Source: Cerrena zonata (taxonomy: Eukaryota > Basidiomycota > Agaricomycetes > Polyporales > Cerrenaceae). Taken from it: a stretch of DNA of 64,000 nucleotides. Position numbers and translations under genes: made by a program. The first letter of the stretch is position 1. Every line of letters begins with the position of its first letter. The stretch covers positions 1,860,001 to 1,924,000 of the forward strand of contig JASBNA010000006.1 of the NCBI GenBank assembly GCA_038087015.1. Direction: 5' to 3'. Below the pieces are notes generated by a model. It saw nothing but the letters and a program-made list of their open reading frames with translations, did not search any database and was not told the origin of the DNA. This document shows positions 12,417 through 24,612 of the stretch, one piece after another.

Positions 12417-13839
12417 TTATCCAAGTAGCCTGAGCCATGGATGTTCGAGAAGTTGAGCTGCAGACCATCGCAGTTTGGGGTCAATGGTCAGACCGCGTAA
12501 TAAAAAATCAGAAACCTCATCCACTTCCTGAGACGCAAGCTTGGTCCTAGCAAGAAGGTCCTGTAGCGTGATAGAGTACGAGCCAGGTCGCAGAAGATTA
12601 CCTGTATGACGTGTGTTGGATTCGAAGCTATAGACATTGTATGAGCACAGCTCACCCTGATTATCGAGAAATTCTGCGGTTCTTCGACTACGTTGGAGGA
12701 GATCGTGCGGAAACGATCCAAAAAGACCAACCATTTGAGCAAGGTGAGTTTGTGCCTGATTCATACCTGTTATTTCATTGTTCCAATTAGGATCAAAAAG
12801 AATAGCCCCGCGGACGAATTCATAAAGCTACAAGAAATATGAAATATGAGAATAAGTTCGACTCAAGGGATAACAAGCACATACGAGACATGACAGGTTC
12901 CATACATCTACCTTTGTATCCCAATCAGCACCTACAATAACTTCAGGAGCACGTAGAGCGAGAGGCTGTAGCACAGCGGCCCACCGCCTCGCCAAAGTAT
13001 TCGCTAGATACCAAAACGTATCATTAGTAAAAGAAATTCATTGAAAGACTCGGAACAATTGGACATACCAGAGCCAAAATCGATCAACTTGAAGTTTGCG
13101 GATTGCAGATCATTGATATTGATTTGGGTGGATGTTTGACCCGCTGTCGGTGGCGGACCCACCATCATAATGTTGTCGGGCTTAATGTCTTGCAGGGGTA
13201 TCATTAAGACCGTCCGTGAATATTAGTAGCGTATAACCTACCTGTGTGAATGACGCCACACTTGTGGACATATTGCAAGGCTTGCAGCATCTGCTTCGCG
13301 ATTCGCCTCACCAGAGGGAGAGGCATTGGACCATTGAATGCCCGGGACACAGATCCCATACCCAATCGTAGAGGTTCCAGAATAAGGCAGATATGCTCAC
13401 CATTGGGGCCAGTATGTGTGAACGAGTCGAAAAGCTGACAAACATGGTGCCATCCAATTGACTGGGGATCCGTGTCCCGAAGAAGCATCATGATCCCGCG
13501 TTCGTCAGGACCACGAGTCTCCCTTGTCAGTTCTGAAACTAGGACCTTCATAGCGGCGAGTCGATTTTCTCTAATGTCCGATGCATTAGCCAACGAACGC
13601 CTTTCCAACGAACGCCCATACCTTATATCGCGAACAAGAAGAACCTGAGAATAGACACCAGAGCCAAGCTGGTTAATAACTTCATATCGTTCGCAGAACA
13701 CTTCGCCTAGTTTTATTGGATGGAAGGTCCTGGCACTTGAGGTAGCAAATGTAGCGTTGGTGGGGGTGGAAGTCGTCAGGGCCCGGGTGTGACGACCCAT
13801 CCTAGTCATAGCCTTTGCACTTGAAAGAAACTTGAACAT
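12417..13839 (-). CDS. SRPK-like serine/threonine protein kinase
   Basis: Spliced minus-strand gene from the ATG at 13839 to the stop at 12417. Kinase landmarks are present in order: glycine loop LGSGVYSQVLLVRD, beta-3 lysine in LAAMKVL, a hinge around LILEPLRLGM, the catalytic loop HTDIKPDNIMM split by an intron near 13240-13205, the magnesium motif KLIDFGSG, ALRAPEVIVGADWDTKVDVWNL, and a C-terminal subdomain ending WSAAQLLEHPWLRLLG. The HTDIKP form of the catalytic loop and the RAPEVI..W....DVW segment are typical of SR-protein kinases, which phosphorylate Arg-Ser repeats of splicing factors. The long spacer of classical SRPKs is absent; this compact form is common in agaricomycetes, often in multiple copies. 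All residues needed for activity appear intact. The N-terminal ~40 residues are Ser/Thr/Ala-rich and could be a mitochondrial-type leader or disordered. Confidence 0.85.
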
Positions 13840-15441
13840 ACTGTGTAGTATCAATTATGAGGTAGACGATGCTTGACGTTCAAATTTCAGAGATACTACT
13901 AGGCAGTAAGAGAACCTGAAGGAGTTTCAAGTTCAACAACAGAAGCACCCGAAGTGTTGTTTGGACGCCGATCATTGATCGCGTATTGAGCAAATCTACC
14001 AGGACACGAAGCGAGATATAGACATAGCCTACCTGAGAAGCAGCTTCTCAATAGCTTTGCGACGATCAGCCAATTTTCCAACTCGATCCTCTTATAAATA
14101 TTTACAATCTACTAGAAATCGACTTCGAACCAGCCAGACTCACTTCGTACTTCTTTGAGATTCAGACTATGGCTCGGGAAAACTTCGGATCGTCAAAGTA
14201 CCCTTGTTCGACGCCATCACCAGAGGCGCGATCTCTCAGTACAAGAAAGCCATTTGATTCATGGGTCAAAGTGAGGGAGGGAGAGTGGATAAGATATGGT
14301 TTGAGTGTTTGGAATCGGAAATGTGCATGGAAATCACGTCGCTAGCCCAGATGGCACTTGGCTCTCGTCCGAGTAGATCCGAATCTACATTCAGGATTTA
14401 TGTCGAGTGCATTTGACAAGGCCAGATCGTCTCAAGTAAAGAAGAGAAATAGAAGAAAATGTTACGATTCCTGAAGAATGAAGAAGAATCGTTTTATATA
14501 CCTGGACTTGCTGGGGCGCTTGTACCGTAACGCGATTTCATGTCTGATCCTAAACTAGGGTTATCTGTATTTTACATTTTACATCTGCTTCTTCCTATAA
14601 AATATCATCGTTTTTTGTACTGTTGAACTCACAGGGACTTTCTGAGCAGAATGATACCCTCAATGTTTCTCTCATATTGCTTCATGAGTTCCAATGCAAG
14701 GTTTTATGTTTGCTTTGTATCATGTGACTCGCTCACCGTGGGAAAAAGGCAACTTTGTATTGAGGATAACAAAGATATTTGTATTGTGGTAACAAAACTC
14801 TATGGATGAGACTATATATATCAAATCCCAACCATATGGGACGGTTGAGGCACCTATGAGCTCGCATTGAGTAGACGAGTCTAAAGCTTCTTTCCGCAAG
14901 GGAACCAGAGCAAAACTGACCAATCTATAAGCTAATTTCCGAAAATTTTCAGTTATACAGTACAAAAGATATGGAATATAAGAGTCATTTCACCACCGAT
15001 TTGGATGTGGAAGGCAGCGTTGGATTCGCACTGCAGAGAAGAACCCAGGCATGTGTGAAAGACCTCACGCTTCGAGGTATGAGGTGAAAGAGCAGAATGG
15101 TAGCTCTGTTAGTGACGAAACTGTTATACAAAACCTGCACGAAACCAGACGTTCAAGCTACCGTTGGATTCGTCTCATTGAGACGAGCTCAGCGGTAGCT
15201 TGAACATCGCAATCGGTGCATAACCGACTTCGGGATACTGAGAATTGGATTTGAGTCAGTTGTTTGTTTGGAACGTTGATTTGGCGTATATGATCGGGAG
15301 CCTACATGGACCCACAGCGGCGTTATGTGATAGTTTCCCGCTCGTTCAGCTCTTCATCCATCCATACTCCTTCTCTCCTCCTTTCTTTTTCTTCACATTC
15401 CGTTCATAATTTCTAACGATTCCGTTCCGTTCTCGTCTCTA
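13840..15441. other. Intergenic stretch of 1.6 kb
   Basis: A short minus-strand patch at about 14170-13900 contains a lysine/arginine-rich helical-looking frame interrupted by possible introns, but I could not assemble a gene. The only clear structure is the interrupted palindrome at 15151-15205. A CT-rich tract at about 15355-15440 precedes the next gene and probably marks its promoter/transcription start. Confidence 0.4.
15151..15205. repeat. 55-bp two-step palindrome
   Basis: Outer arms GTTCAAGCTACCG (15151-15163) and CGGTAGCTTGAAC (15193-15205) are perfect 13-bp inverse copies. Inside them a second perfect inverted repeat, CGTCTCA and TGAGACG (15171-15185), forms the tip. It would fold as a hairpin with one internal bulge. 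It lies about 240 bp before the small gene at 15442. It could be a fossil of a fold-back element or a protein-binding site. Confidence 0.7.
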
Positions 15442-15973
15442 ATGGCCTCTATTATATCCCTCCGCCCGGTTCATTTTGCGGTAAGTTTCAATGTATCGTG
15501 TATTTGGAACGTTCTCACTCGTTTGGAAACTGCAGCTAATTACTGGTATGTTCGGTGATGCGCCAACCGAAGTACCTTATCGTGCTCTTTTGAACGTACG
15601 TATCCGTCCTTCACACTTATTGTTACGTTACTAAATATTTGCAGACTCTTGAGGCATGTGGAGTGCAGCTCACGAAGACACGAGCTGGACACACCCTGCT
15701 GTTCCCTGTCGGAGGCGGCGGTACTACAGTTGGACTTCATCGGGTGAGTACTGTCTTTTTTGCCATAATTGCAATACTAATCCTCGTAACTGGTGTTTAT
15801 TAGCCGCACAAGAGCAGTCCTCGGTTCATCGATCGATGGACCGTAATTAAGTGAGTGGTCGTACTTGTATCCAATGTACCCTTCTAATACAAAAAAGAGT
15901 TCGCAATGACATGAGGGACAGGTGGGGATGGTCCCTTGACACATTCCGTGTTATCGCAGACGAAGATGATTAG
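15442..15973 (+). CDS. Small five-exon protein with a HicA-like (dsRBD-related) fold
   Basis: Exons from the ATG at 15442 join across four introns of about 50 nt to a TAG at 15971-15973, giving a protein of about 105 residues. The last intron (after 15849) removes an in-frame stop and restores a C-terminal segment ending RVIADEDD. The centre has the pattern TRAGHTLLFP, then GGTTVGLHRPHKSSPRF, then RNDMRDRWGWSLDTF. It resembles a group of fungal proteins that match the HicA mRNA-interferase family of toxin-antitoxin systems through a GxHxxF-like strand and an H+PH segment. No HicB-like partner gene is seen next to it. Toxicity or RNase activity cannot be inferred from sequence; in fungi these proteins may be domesticated. 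It is the last gene before the repeat-punctuated block that starts at 16289. Confidence 0.6.
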
Positions 15974-16288
15974 TCGGTTCTTGTCTCTATTTCTTGTTTC
16001 TTGCATATATCAGCATCATGTACAATTACCTTTTTGAACACACTCTTTCTTGTCACCTGTAGTATTCCTTGTATTCCTAAATTTCTTGATACATCCAACG
16101 ATCCTTACATCTTGATTGATTCACTCACTGTTTATATGTAGTACCTAATGGACTAATGTAATATACCCGTCATATGATAATGTATCATCGGATACTCTAT
16201 TGGAGACATATATCTAAGCTCTACACATATAAGAATGAGTGTTATCATACTTTCCCATTGCATCTTGAACATTTTCAAACGCGACATT

Positions 16289-16361
16289 ACGAACCTTTTA
16301 ACGCCCATTGCGAACCTTTTAACGCCCGGCACGAACCTTTTAACGCCCAGAACGAACCCCG
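16289..16361 (+). repeat. 21-bp tandem array 1 (plus orientation)
   Basis: Three full units plus one partial at 21-bp spacing, each with the core CGAACCTTTTAACGCCC and a 3-5 nt variable joint (ATT, GGC, AGA). First of six arrays of the same unit in the window. It lies about 315 bp downstream of the HicA-like gene and is the leftmost mark of the 37.5-kb block. Confidence 0.9.
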
Positions 16362-16751
16362 TTCAAAGCTCTATATCCCAAGTCTGTATGCATAGCTTAT
16401 CAACTAGCACGATAAATGCAGACCCGTGGTATTATGCTGTGAGATTGGAAGCTATGAATGTATATATGTACTACCAAACCGAATACATGAACGTACAACC
16501 TGTATCCCATTTTTGTAGTGGAGATCTTCACAGCCGGCACATTAGTTTATTGGACTTCATAAGCAACCATTTCAGTATCATGCGTAATATAATCACTGCA
16601 GCTATCGCCGTGCGCCCTTATCATGATGATGATATCGTATATATATATATATATATATTTGAAAATGTTTTTCAGCAGGGCAACTGCATCACACATCCTT
16701 CCTCGCCGCCATCCCTACCTGACGAATCTGCTCACTGATATCGCTCTTGAA

Positions 16752-18357
16752 ATGCATTGTGCTCTCTACAATCAAGATTTATTATTCAACATTGCTATGT
16801 ACTTGCACATGTTGAGCGCTGCTCGAAATCCGGATCTGTTAGCGTTTGTTTTGACTTGTCGCTCGTTCTGCAAGCCAGGTCTAGACGTATTGTGGATGCA
16901 TATTCATGATCCTTTCCCTCTCATGAGACTTGCACCTGGTTACATGGATGTCGAGGATGATTACATGCCAGATGTAGGCTATCTTAATATATCGACTTCC
17001 TCACTCGCTCACAGATCTTCACCAGGAGTCATGGGCTACATTCCTTAGTTATAGCAAGAGGATCAGATTCCTATCAAGCATCGTCCATAACTACGACGAT
17101 ACTTTCTATAGGAGTCTCAGGACAGTCCCCGGAAATCTGTTACCAGGTATCCGTCATCTCGTATGGTATCCCGAATCCCTACTTGGTCTCCAGAGGATAT
17201 ATTTTGCGCTTTCCCACTTCTTACACACGCTTGAGCTGTGGATCCCCGCCAAGGATGGTATGGTTATCGGTGCAGTAGAGAATAGCAATGTTCTCTTAAC
17301 CCGTTTGTCCCAATTATGCCCGAACCTGGAGAACCTGCATTTCGACAACGCCCCCTTTTTCCTCATCAGCCCTCACGACGTTGAATGTGCATCCCAAGCA
17401 TTATGTTCATTCCATCGTCTCCGTATATTGGATATGAAAACGTCATACAAGACCTATCCCATCACCCTCGAATCCCTTCGCTTTCTGGCCAATCTTCAGA
17501 CATTGGAACACCTCGCTGTCTACGTGGACGATGACTTTTTGCCTCCATGGGGTCCACACCTATTCATTCTCCCGTCTCCATTTCCGTCCCTCGTTGAGAT
17601 ATCCTTAACATGGGATAACACCGAAACATCGGAGCTCATTGGCTCAATAATCGCATCAATATCTTCCCCTCTCATCAAAGTGGTGAATCTTTTCCCCCGA
17701 TACGACATCGCCCCGTCTGATTTAGAGGCTGTCCTCGAGGCTGTTGGGGGCCATCAGTCCGTAGGCCGTGTGGGTATATCCCATGTGCATTTCAAGCACG
17801 ACTCCGAGGAAATAGACTACGACATTGACATTCCTGATCGCACCATCTTTCCCCTATTTCGCCTGCGCCACATCTTCAGTTTTGAACTGGAAGGCTTTAT
17901 GCTGGAGTACGAAGATCTCCTGGTGTACCGTATGACTCAAGCTTGGCGTAATTTGATTACCGTGATTGTCAGCGAGTTGGATCATCATGGTCAACTGCGG
18001 CCTGCTGTTGATATCCTGGACCTTCAGTGCTTTGCCAAGTCAACACCGTACATTCGCGAAATAAAACTTCCGTTCATCTCCCGTCTCAGGGGTCAGGGAC
18101 AGCTTCCTTCCGCTCAGCTACGGCCTGGGGGACAAGTTAATCCCATTACTCTACATCATGGATGGACCATATCTCCGAACGCCTTATTGGCAGCGTCCTT
18201 CTTATACATCGTTTTTGGATCGTTGAACCTGGTGGGGATCGACTCGGGGGGAAGGGATGATTTGGATAAGGCTCTTAGATGCATACTCCAGAATAGGGAC
18301 CTTGACGGTAGAGTAATGTGGCATAGGCTTCCCTATAGACGGTGGGATACCCTCTAG
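16752..18357 (+). CDS. F-box-like / leucine-rich agaricomycete protein, copy 1
   Basis: Two exons: about 16752-16975, then from about 17031 to the TAG ending at 18357. The N-terminus (FNIAMYLHMLSAARNPDLL, FVLTCRSFCKPGLDVLW) follows the F-box-like pattern seen in agaricomycete proteins whose C-terminal half is a degenerate leucine-rich repeat: here HLVWYPESLLGLQRIYF, LSQLCPNLENLHF, LRILDMKT and similar repeats. Such proteins would act as substrate adaptors of SCF ubiquitin ligases, though most are uncharacterised. The gene next to it (18506-20245) is a clear paralog with the same layout, so this is a tandem duplication. The start at 16752 aligns with the paralog start; an upstream in-frame ATG near 16665 is possible. 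A (TA)n run at about 16638-16657 lies just upstream. Confidence 0.75.
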
Positions 18358-18505
18358 TAGTATTTACATATAATGCATGTAATGAAACATAAGTATAAAA
18401 GCAATAAACATTGGCGATTAACTAGGCTTTCAAACAACCTTCGTTCTTTTGGTATGATATAGCTTACATCTTAAACACAAACATACACCATCATCAGCCT
18501 TCACT

Positions 18506-20245
18506 ATGCACCGCTGCCTCCTGATAGACGAGCTACTTCGTATTATTGCTTACGATCTACGTCAGGATGTTTACCCTGTTCAAAGAGAGAATAGCGACTT
18601 GGTTAATTTTATACTGACGTGCCAGACGTTTTGTGAACCGGGCTTAGATATCCTATGGGATCATTTGGTTGACCCTCTTCCTTTGGTGCATCTGTTTCCA
18701 AACAGATATACGTTGTCTCCAGATTGTGAAGAATCTACACGGGCTACAGGAGAGGTCATTTATGATTCGGACCATGATGGACTCGATTCAGAGTCATCCG
18801 GAGACGAGGAAGAAAATTCGGATGGAGAGAGATCTATTCAGAGTGCCTCGTTATCGGTCAGACGGCAGGTATGTGTGGTCACATATAACATTCAACTCAG
18901 GGCCTAATATCGCTACTCGTCTTAGAGGATATATGACCTCACGTCCATTCCTACTGCAGCCCAGTGGGAGAGATTCGACTATTATGCCAGACGTATCAAG
19001 AGGCTAGACTATGAGCTCGACGTATATCACCCTTACCTGTCAAAGCTTGCTCAGGGTCGAGTAGGTCGTGCCCTTCTTCCGAACCTTCGATGTCTTTTAT
19101 GGAATACTACCAATGTCGCGCTGTTCGACCATATACAGCTATTCCTTCCCAAGACATTGATTTCGCTCAAGGTCTATGGCCTCACAACCAAGACATCCCT
19201 CCGGCTCCTCGAACTCTTATCTGAACGTCAACCGAGTCTGGAGATGTTTCATTTCTCACATGGGAATCTGGATATAACACATAAGGAAGCTATCACTTTC
19301 AGTTCGCTGATATCCCAATACACGAATATGCGTTCCTTGGTGGTAGAATGCCATTTAAACACGTTCCCCATCAGCAAGGATGCCCTCCAAGCCCTTTCCA
19401 TGTTGCCACACCTGTGCCGCCTTTGGATCGAAGTTGATTCTGAGCTTATGGATTCGAGTATGCCAGTCCACATTGACGACTCTTCCAAATTCCCCAGTCT
19501 ATGCCATTTCACAGTTATATGGCGCAATAATCTGTCTACCCGTGCTGTCGACACGATAATCAAGTCCATACATTCACGAAAACTATACAGTGTATTACTG
19601 TATCCCAGATTTGCCTTTGTGGAGGCTAATTTGGTTGATATTGTTTCGTCACTATCCCATCATACATCTCTTTGTATGCTCCGAATACTACACCGAGATC
19701 CTATGATATATCGCCATCATGCGGGAACGCATTCGACTCCTATTGCTACAAAAGCACTTATCCCCCTCTTCCGCCTCTCGAACTTGGAAATAATTGTGCT
19801 AGAGGGGTGTATTCTGGATTTTACAGGATCACTCATTAAGGATATGGCCACATCCTGGCCTCGTCTGCAAAACATTCGGATAAAGGAGAGAAACCGTATT
19901 TGCCCAGATTCACGGATGGACGTTCTTGATCTTATGCATTTCGCGACGCAGTGCCCTGATATACGTGACATTTCCATCCCCTTTTACTCTGATCTTGCAC
20001 ACGCCGAGGATATACCCCACTGTACACTTCCAGACCCTGACAGCACTGTCGTTGTAGATGGTACATGGGCTGATGTAGGAGAACTCATGTATACCGCTGC
20101 ATTTTTGCATACCGTGTTTTGTAAACCACACATTCGCGGGCATATAGGTTCCCGAATTTCTGGTATGGGATTACGGGAGGCAAGGATGTGGCTTACAATA
20201 AGACCCAATGATGATGGTACCATCCGATGGGAAGAGAGAGTGTAG
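18506..20245 (+). CDS. F-box-like / leucine-rich agaricomycete protein, copy 2
   Basis: Two exons separated by a short intron at about 18868-18926, stop at 20243-20245. The N-terminus MHRCLLIDELLRIIAYDL with FILTCQTFCEPGLDILWDHL matches copy 1 and reads as an F-box-like motif. It is followed by an acidic Ser/Glu/Asp insertion (about residues 75-115) that copy 1 lacks. The C-terminal half carries leucine-rich segments (ALLPNLRCLLW, LPKTLISLKVYGL, LQALSMLPHLCRLWIEV). Copy 1 ends only 149 bp upstream, so both are tandem, co-oriented and independently promoted. Probably an SCF-type adaptor, inferred from the family; no partner domain is visible. Confidence 0.75.
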
Positions 20246-20315
20246 TTATTGTAATGTGTTCGGTACCGGCTCCATTCGTAGATACAATACTACCACTTCG
20301 CATGCGTGGATAAAT

Positions 20316-21558
20316 CTATTCAACCATACTAACTTGTACTTTGTCTGAAAGGGATAGACGTCGCATCCGCTTCACTTCCGATGTCTCAGGTTCATCGTCC
20401 TCTACCCCATAACCAACCTTTCGCTTGATTGTTCTACGAGATGTAGATGCTTTTACCTGTTCCATAGAAAGAATGGTAGCATCCTACACAACGATATCAA
20501 AATTTACAACGACAATACTCTGAGTGTTGGAATGCTTGCCTTCTCAACCGTTCTATCGAGGATACAGATAGATCTAAGCTTCGAGATAAATCGGTACTCC
20601 TTTGCTTTGGATGGAACAGCGAAGAAAGTACACTGGATCTCTACCAGGAGCCCAGCAACTATCTCCTCCGGTTTAACCCTATGATAGCGACTTGAAATAT
20701 GGGGAAATTAGCCGCAATAGGTCTGATGATTGGACCACACATACAATGTTCCATTCACGTCAACACGTTCAAAGTACGCCACCTCATTCTCGGAGGTATG
20801 GAGTCCACCCTTGATCTCCTTCAAAATTCCTAAAGGATCCACGTCCTCAGAGAAAGGAATGGTTACTGAGTTTCCTGCCTCGTCCAGTTGAGTAAAGTAT
20901 CGATTACTGAAACGAAGAGTGGATCCGATGTCAGATGAGATTTTCTGCCGCTGAGAAACTCCTCTTCCCGAACTAGACCTGTCGAACATAGTCCGAACTA
21001 CATCAACTGCCTGGACGAAAGTATCAAACTGGTGGCAGCCCAACCCTGTGATCGTGATATCTTGGAATCCTAAAAGGGGTCTGGATCGAAGTCTTAAGAA
21101 GGTCAAAACGTTGTCGATGCCAGCTGTTTGGAATATCTGTACTCACTGCGATTTGTTGAGTATTGGAGGAAGATGTGACTCAACAACGTATCCTTGACAG
21201 TTGAATACAACCTCTTCAACATCAGCAGATGTAGAGCCGCTGCTGCGGTACACAAGGTATAATGGCCGCATCGGCCCCCCACTGAATACAGTCGTTTCAC
21301 TGCGCGCAGTGTCTGACTAGTTATTGAACAAAAAATTAGCTGGATCATGTTTATTTTCCTTCGACATGTAGATTACTGACGTTGGCCATGAAGGACAGCT
21401 CTTTCCGATCACCCTCTTCCGACGGTTTCTGGGTTTCTATAATGCTTCCCAGTATTTTACCTTACACTATAGCATCAGAAAGTAGTATACATCATAGGGT
21501 AAGTATACAACTGACTATATTTCGTCCGGTCACCGTATAGAGTCGAGATGAGGTTCAT
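20316..21558 (-). CDS. P1 family protein, copy A (function unknown)
   Basis: Multi-exon minus-strand gene ending at the TAG at 20318-20316. The chosen ATG at 21558 is uncertain. Landmarks shared with the copies at 25.4 and 33.6 kb: an N-terminal helix, a ...VVFNCQGYVVESHLPPI... segment, ITITGLGCHQFDTFVQAV, TLRFSNRYFT, PFSEDVDPLGILKEI, HTSENEVAYFER, then AGLLVEIQCTFF and KLRSICILDRTVE, and a charged C-terminus with KRKVGYGVEDDE. Agaricomycete genomes contain many unnamed proteins with a similar VDPxGxL / DNxVxYxER / VEIQ / LRSI order, but no function is known to me. It is divergent from the other two copies. An ACGCGT box lies about 20 nt upstream of the chosen start. Confidence 0.68.
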
Positions 21559-21690
21559 ATTTGGGTCACGAGTAATACGCGTTTGCGACCTGGTCGTTAT
21601 TCGCTCTCAGTAATGTACCTTCACGATTCCAAGGAATGCACTCACATACCCCAACCCGACATCGATTCTCAGCCTTCTTCAAAGAACTTC

Positions 21691-22096
21691 CTATCTATAT
21701 CCTAGCATCGCTTTGCTCGTACCTCCATGCGTGTTATGAGCCGAAGCCATCGCACACTGTTGTACGGCCGAAGCTCGCGATATAAACACCGAATGCTCAA
21801 CAGCCTCGATGCAAGCACGTAATCCACCAACGCTCCCACATATATTATCCGCCGTTTTGTACCATGCAACAGCTCTCGGGTTCCTTGTCTTTGGTATCAG
21901 CAACGATCTTTCTAGCCTTATTAATCTGAGTCGCGCAGTACAATGGCCATCGGGACCCACCTTGGCTCCTAAAATACATTATGTATACACTGATCTGGTG
22001 ATATGTCCAATAAGATAAATGCGATCGAACATACATCCCAAGAGCATTGCCGGGAGCGTTTCCATACGGTTGAACTGTCATATCAACACGTTCCAA
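21691..22096 (-). CDS. Possible small gene, unknown
   Basis: Minus-strand frame that could be spliced near 22035-21966 from MERVDMTVQPYGNAPGNALG into a second exon ending at 21691. It has no recognisable domain and no paralog in the window. It lies head-to-head with the gene at 22231. Included only as a weak candidate; it may be non-coding. Confidence 0.25.
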
Positions 22097-22230
22097 AAGC
22101 TATCGGCCGATAAATCATCATATTTAAATGACAACGTTTCAACTTGGCAGACGTGGAGTGTCATTCTCTGTCATGTCGTCCAAGCGGTTCGTGTTATTCC
22201 GCATCCTCTGTAGGGTGTCGCTTATTTTGA

Positions 22231-24612
22231 ATGGGAAGCTCTAGTACCCGACCTCGCAAGCTCACGGAGAAGGCTGCTGCTGTCTCCCCTTCGAAGACTA
22301 AGAAACGTGTCAAAGCCCAATCCCCTATCGTCATGTGAGTCAATATATCCCTGTGTCTTTCACATTCGCTAACATGGGTACAGAGATGATGACGAGGATG
22401 AAGCGGTCGAGGAACAGGAGGAAGTAGTAGAGGACGAGGAAGTGGTAGAGGACGAGGAAGTGGATGATGAGGACGTTATTGAGTGAGTACTTTTCTTTAT
22501 AATACCAGGTTTGCTGAAGCTTTAATGGTCACAGCGACGAGGCTGATGAGGACAATAGCTCCCAAAGGTAAGCACCATTTATTCCTCGCCCATTCTCATT
22601 AAGATTACCTATTGAGATACTTATTAAAACGTGTAGTGTTGGTTCTGGTGATGAAGAAGCGGAGGATAGCGGGGAGGCTGTGGAGCTTGATAGCCAGTAA
22701 GTTCATTGATCTCATCACATGTTCTCGTATTGATCATTCTATATTTTATTAGATCCGAGTTCGAGGATTTGGAGGAGGTCGAGTCTGAGGTAGAGGTAAA
22801 GACACCTCCAAAGAAGTATGGACCGTATCATCTCTCGTAATGCACACTACTTACCATTGCGTTAGGGTCCAGAAACGTCCCCGCCAGTGCGCATCTTCTC
22901 GTTTTCTTTGGACTGGTGCTGGTTTGCTAACGTAGTTTGCAGTAGTGGCGCCTCGGAGGTTGACACTTCTCCTAAGAAGAAACGAATTGTTAAGTACGTA
23001 ACACATACTTTTATCTGCATGGCGATAACCTAATACCTATTTTGTAGAAGCCCTGCCCCCAGTACACCCAAATCGCCACCTAGCACTCCTAAGAGTAAGG
23101 CACCTATAGAAGGGCTATTCTCTCCACAAACCCCTGTCACAGCTGCCGCGGCGAAATTAAAGTAAGTCTGCCAATTGATACATACCTGTGAATGCTGCTA
23201 ATAAGCGCAAATAGGAAGGTCACCCTCGGCAAGCAACAGGAACCCAAGAAAGAACCCATAAAGAAAGCACCAGTAAAGAAAGCACCAGTAAAGAAGGCAT
23301 CCGTAAAGAAGATAGACCCCCCTGTCATTGCTGTTGATACGGAGGAGGAAAGGATTGAGGCTGCTCTTGCGTAAGTGCTCAGTTTCTATCATTGTAGATG
23401 TGTGATTTACGCCTCACAAAACACACAGTCCCAGTGGACCTCCTTGTGAGGTCACAACTGCTTCTGCGCAGAAGGATGAGCTCCTAAAGGATACATATGA
23501 GAGCGTTTACCCTCTCGTCAGGTACTCCATTTCCACTGGTATCTCTTATCGCATAACTTAGTAACTAATGCCACGGTATTGTAGGCCGCAGGGTGTGATT
23601 TTTGACACTGTCCAGCAATTATTCTTAACGAATATCCTTGATGAGAGGGGCTTTGATCGCCGCTATCTTCAGTACGTACATCTACACAACGACAAGAATG
23701 TCACATGCTGAATATACTTAATCTATAGGCGCTTGATCAAGGTGCTTCGAAATGATACATTTAGTGCCACTCTGGTCAACCCATCTAGAGCTGATCCTAA
23801 CTGCTACCGTGCCATTTCTTTGTCGAAAGGTAACCCCACATTTGGCCAACATGTTCAAGGCTACCCCCCCAGGCGTCTTGCTTGTATAACATTTGGCGTG
23901 GTTCATACCAGCTCTCTTGAGCAGGCCGAAGGTTTGACAGGCAGAGGGGAGCACCTGATGAACAAAACTCTCGCGCTATATCCCCTTGTACATGAGTATT
24001 CACGCCAGCTAGCATTCTTCTACATGGTATTCCGCGAGAAGTATAAGATGCCTGTCTATGCAAAGGCTCTTAACTTCGCAACTATTCCAGTTTCTAGTGC
24101 GTAGTCAACCCGATTTCCAAAGGACCATATCTGACGTTAACGATTTCATATAGTAAATACCTCTGCCAGAACTTGGACCCCTGGTACGAGCAGCGGGACT
24201 GTCGTGTCTACAGGCTTTGACGATCCTCCTGGTGACTCTGCCGCTAGCGGCTCCGCCGCAAGACACTCAATCAGTACTGCGTATCTCCTCGACGCACTTG
24301 CAGCAAAGGAACCACTTGATGCTGATGGACATGGTAAGTTGGTGTCATGTCTCGGATAGTTTATCTCTAATGGATTGTTTTCCTACAGTGCCAGTATACA
24401 ACATCGAGAGGCATTTCACTCCTGGAAACACGCTCGGTGATGTAGACATGCTAAGGCTACACGAATACCCCCAGATCGGGGAGCTTGAAGCAGGTGATTT
24501 TGCGGGTGTAATATATACCGTAACAGCACTGAACAAGAAGTCAAAGTCGGAGGCCGAGCCCAAGTTTGCCTACAATATTCTTGCGGCTCTTCGCATTGTC
24601 AGTAAGCGTTAG
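22231..24612 (+). CDS. P6: acidic/basic low-complexity protein with conserved C-terminal half, many micro-exons
   Basis: Starts MGSSSTRPRKLTEKAAA at 22231 and ends ...AALRIVSKR at the TAG before 24613. At least twelve exons. The first half is cut into short exons (30-110 nt) separated by introns of about 50 nt and encodes alternating acidic runs (DDDEDEAVEEQEEVVEDEE) and lysine-rich runs (KKAPVKKAPVKK), reminiscent of nuclear chaperone-like tails. The second half looks globular: RLIKVLRNDTFSATLVNPS, RLACITFGVVHTSSLEQAEG, YPLVHEYSRQLAFFYMVF, YNIERHFTPGNTLGDVDML, GELEAGDFAGVIYTVTAL. I do not recognise the family. Single copy in this window, upstream of array 2. Low-complexity charge suggests a nuclear protein; that is inference. 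Confidence 0.7.

Noticed and set aside
13899..14081. Extra upstream exon of the SRPK-like kinase
   Set aside because: It has no kinase-like sequence and the kinase already has a good start at 13839; may belong to an unresolved small gene.
16174..16395. Open frames across the 21-bp arrays encoding repeats such as TNLLTPSTNLLTP or EPFNAH
   Set aside because: A 21-bp period keeps any frame open by construction; arrays lie in intergenic 3' regions, both strands are open, and the peptides have no other support.
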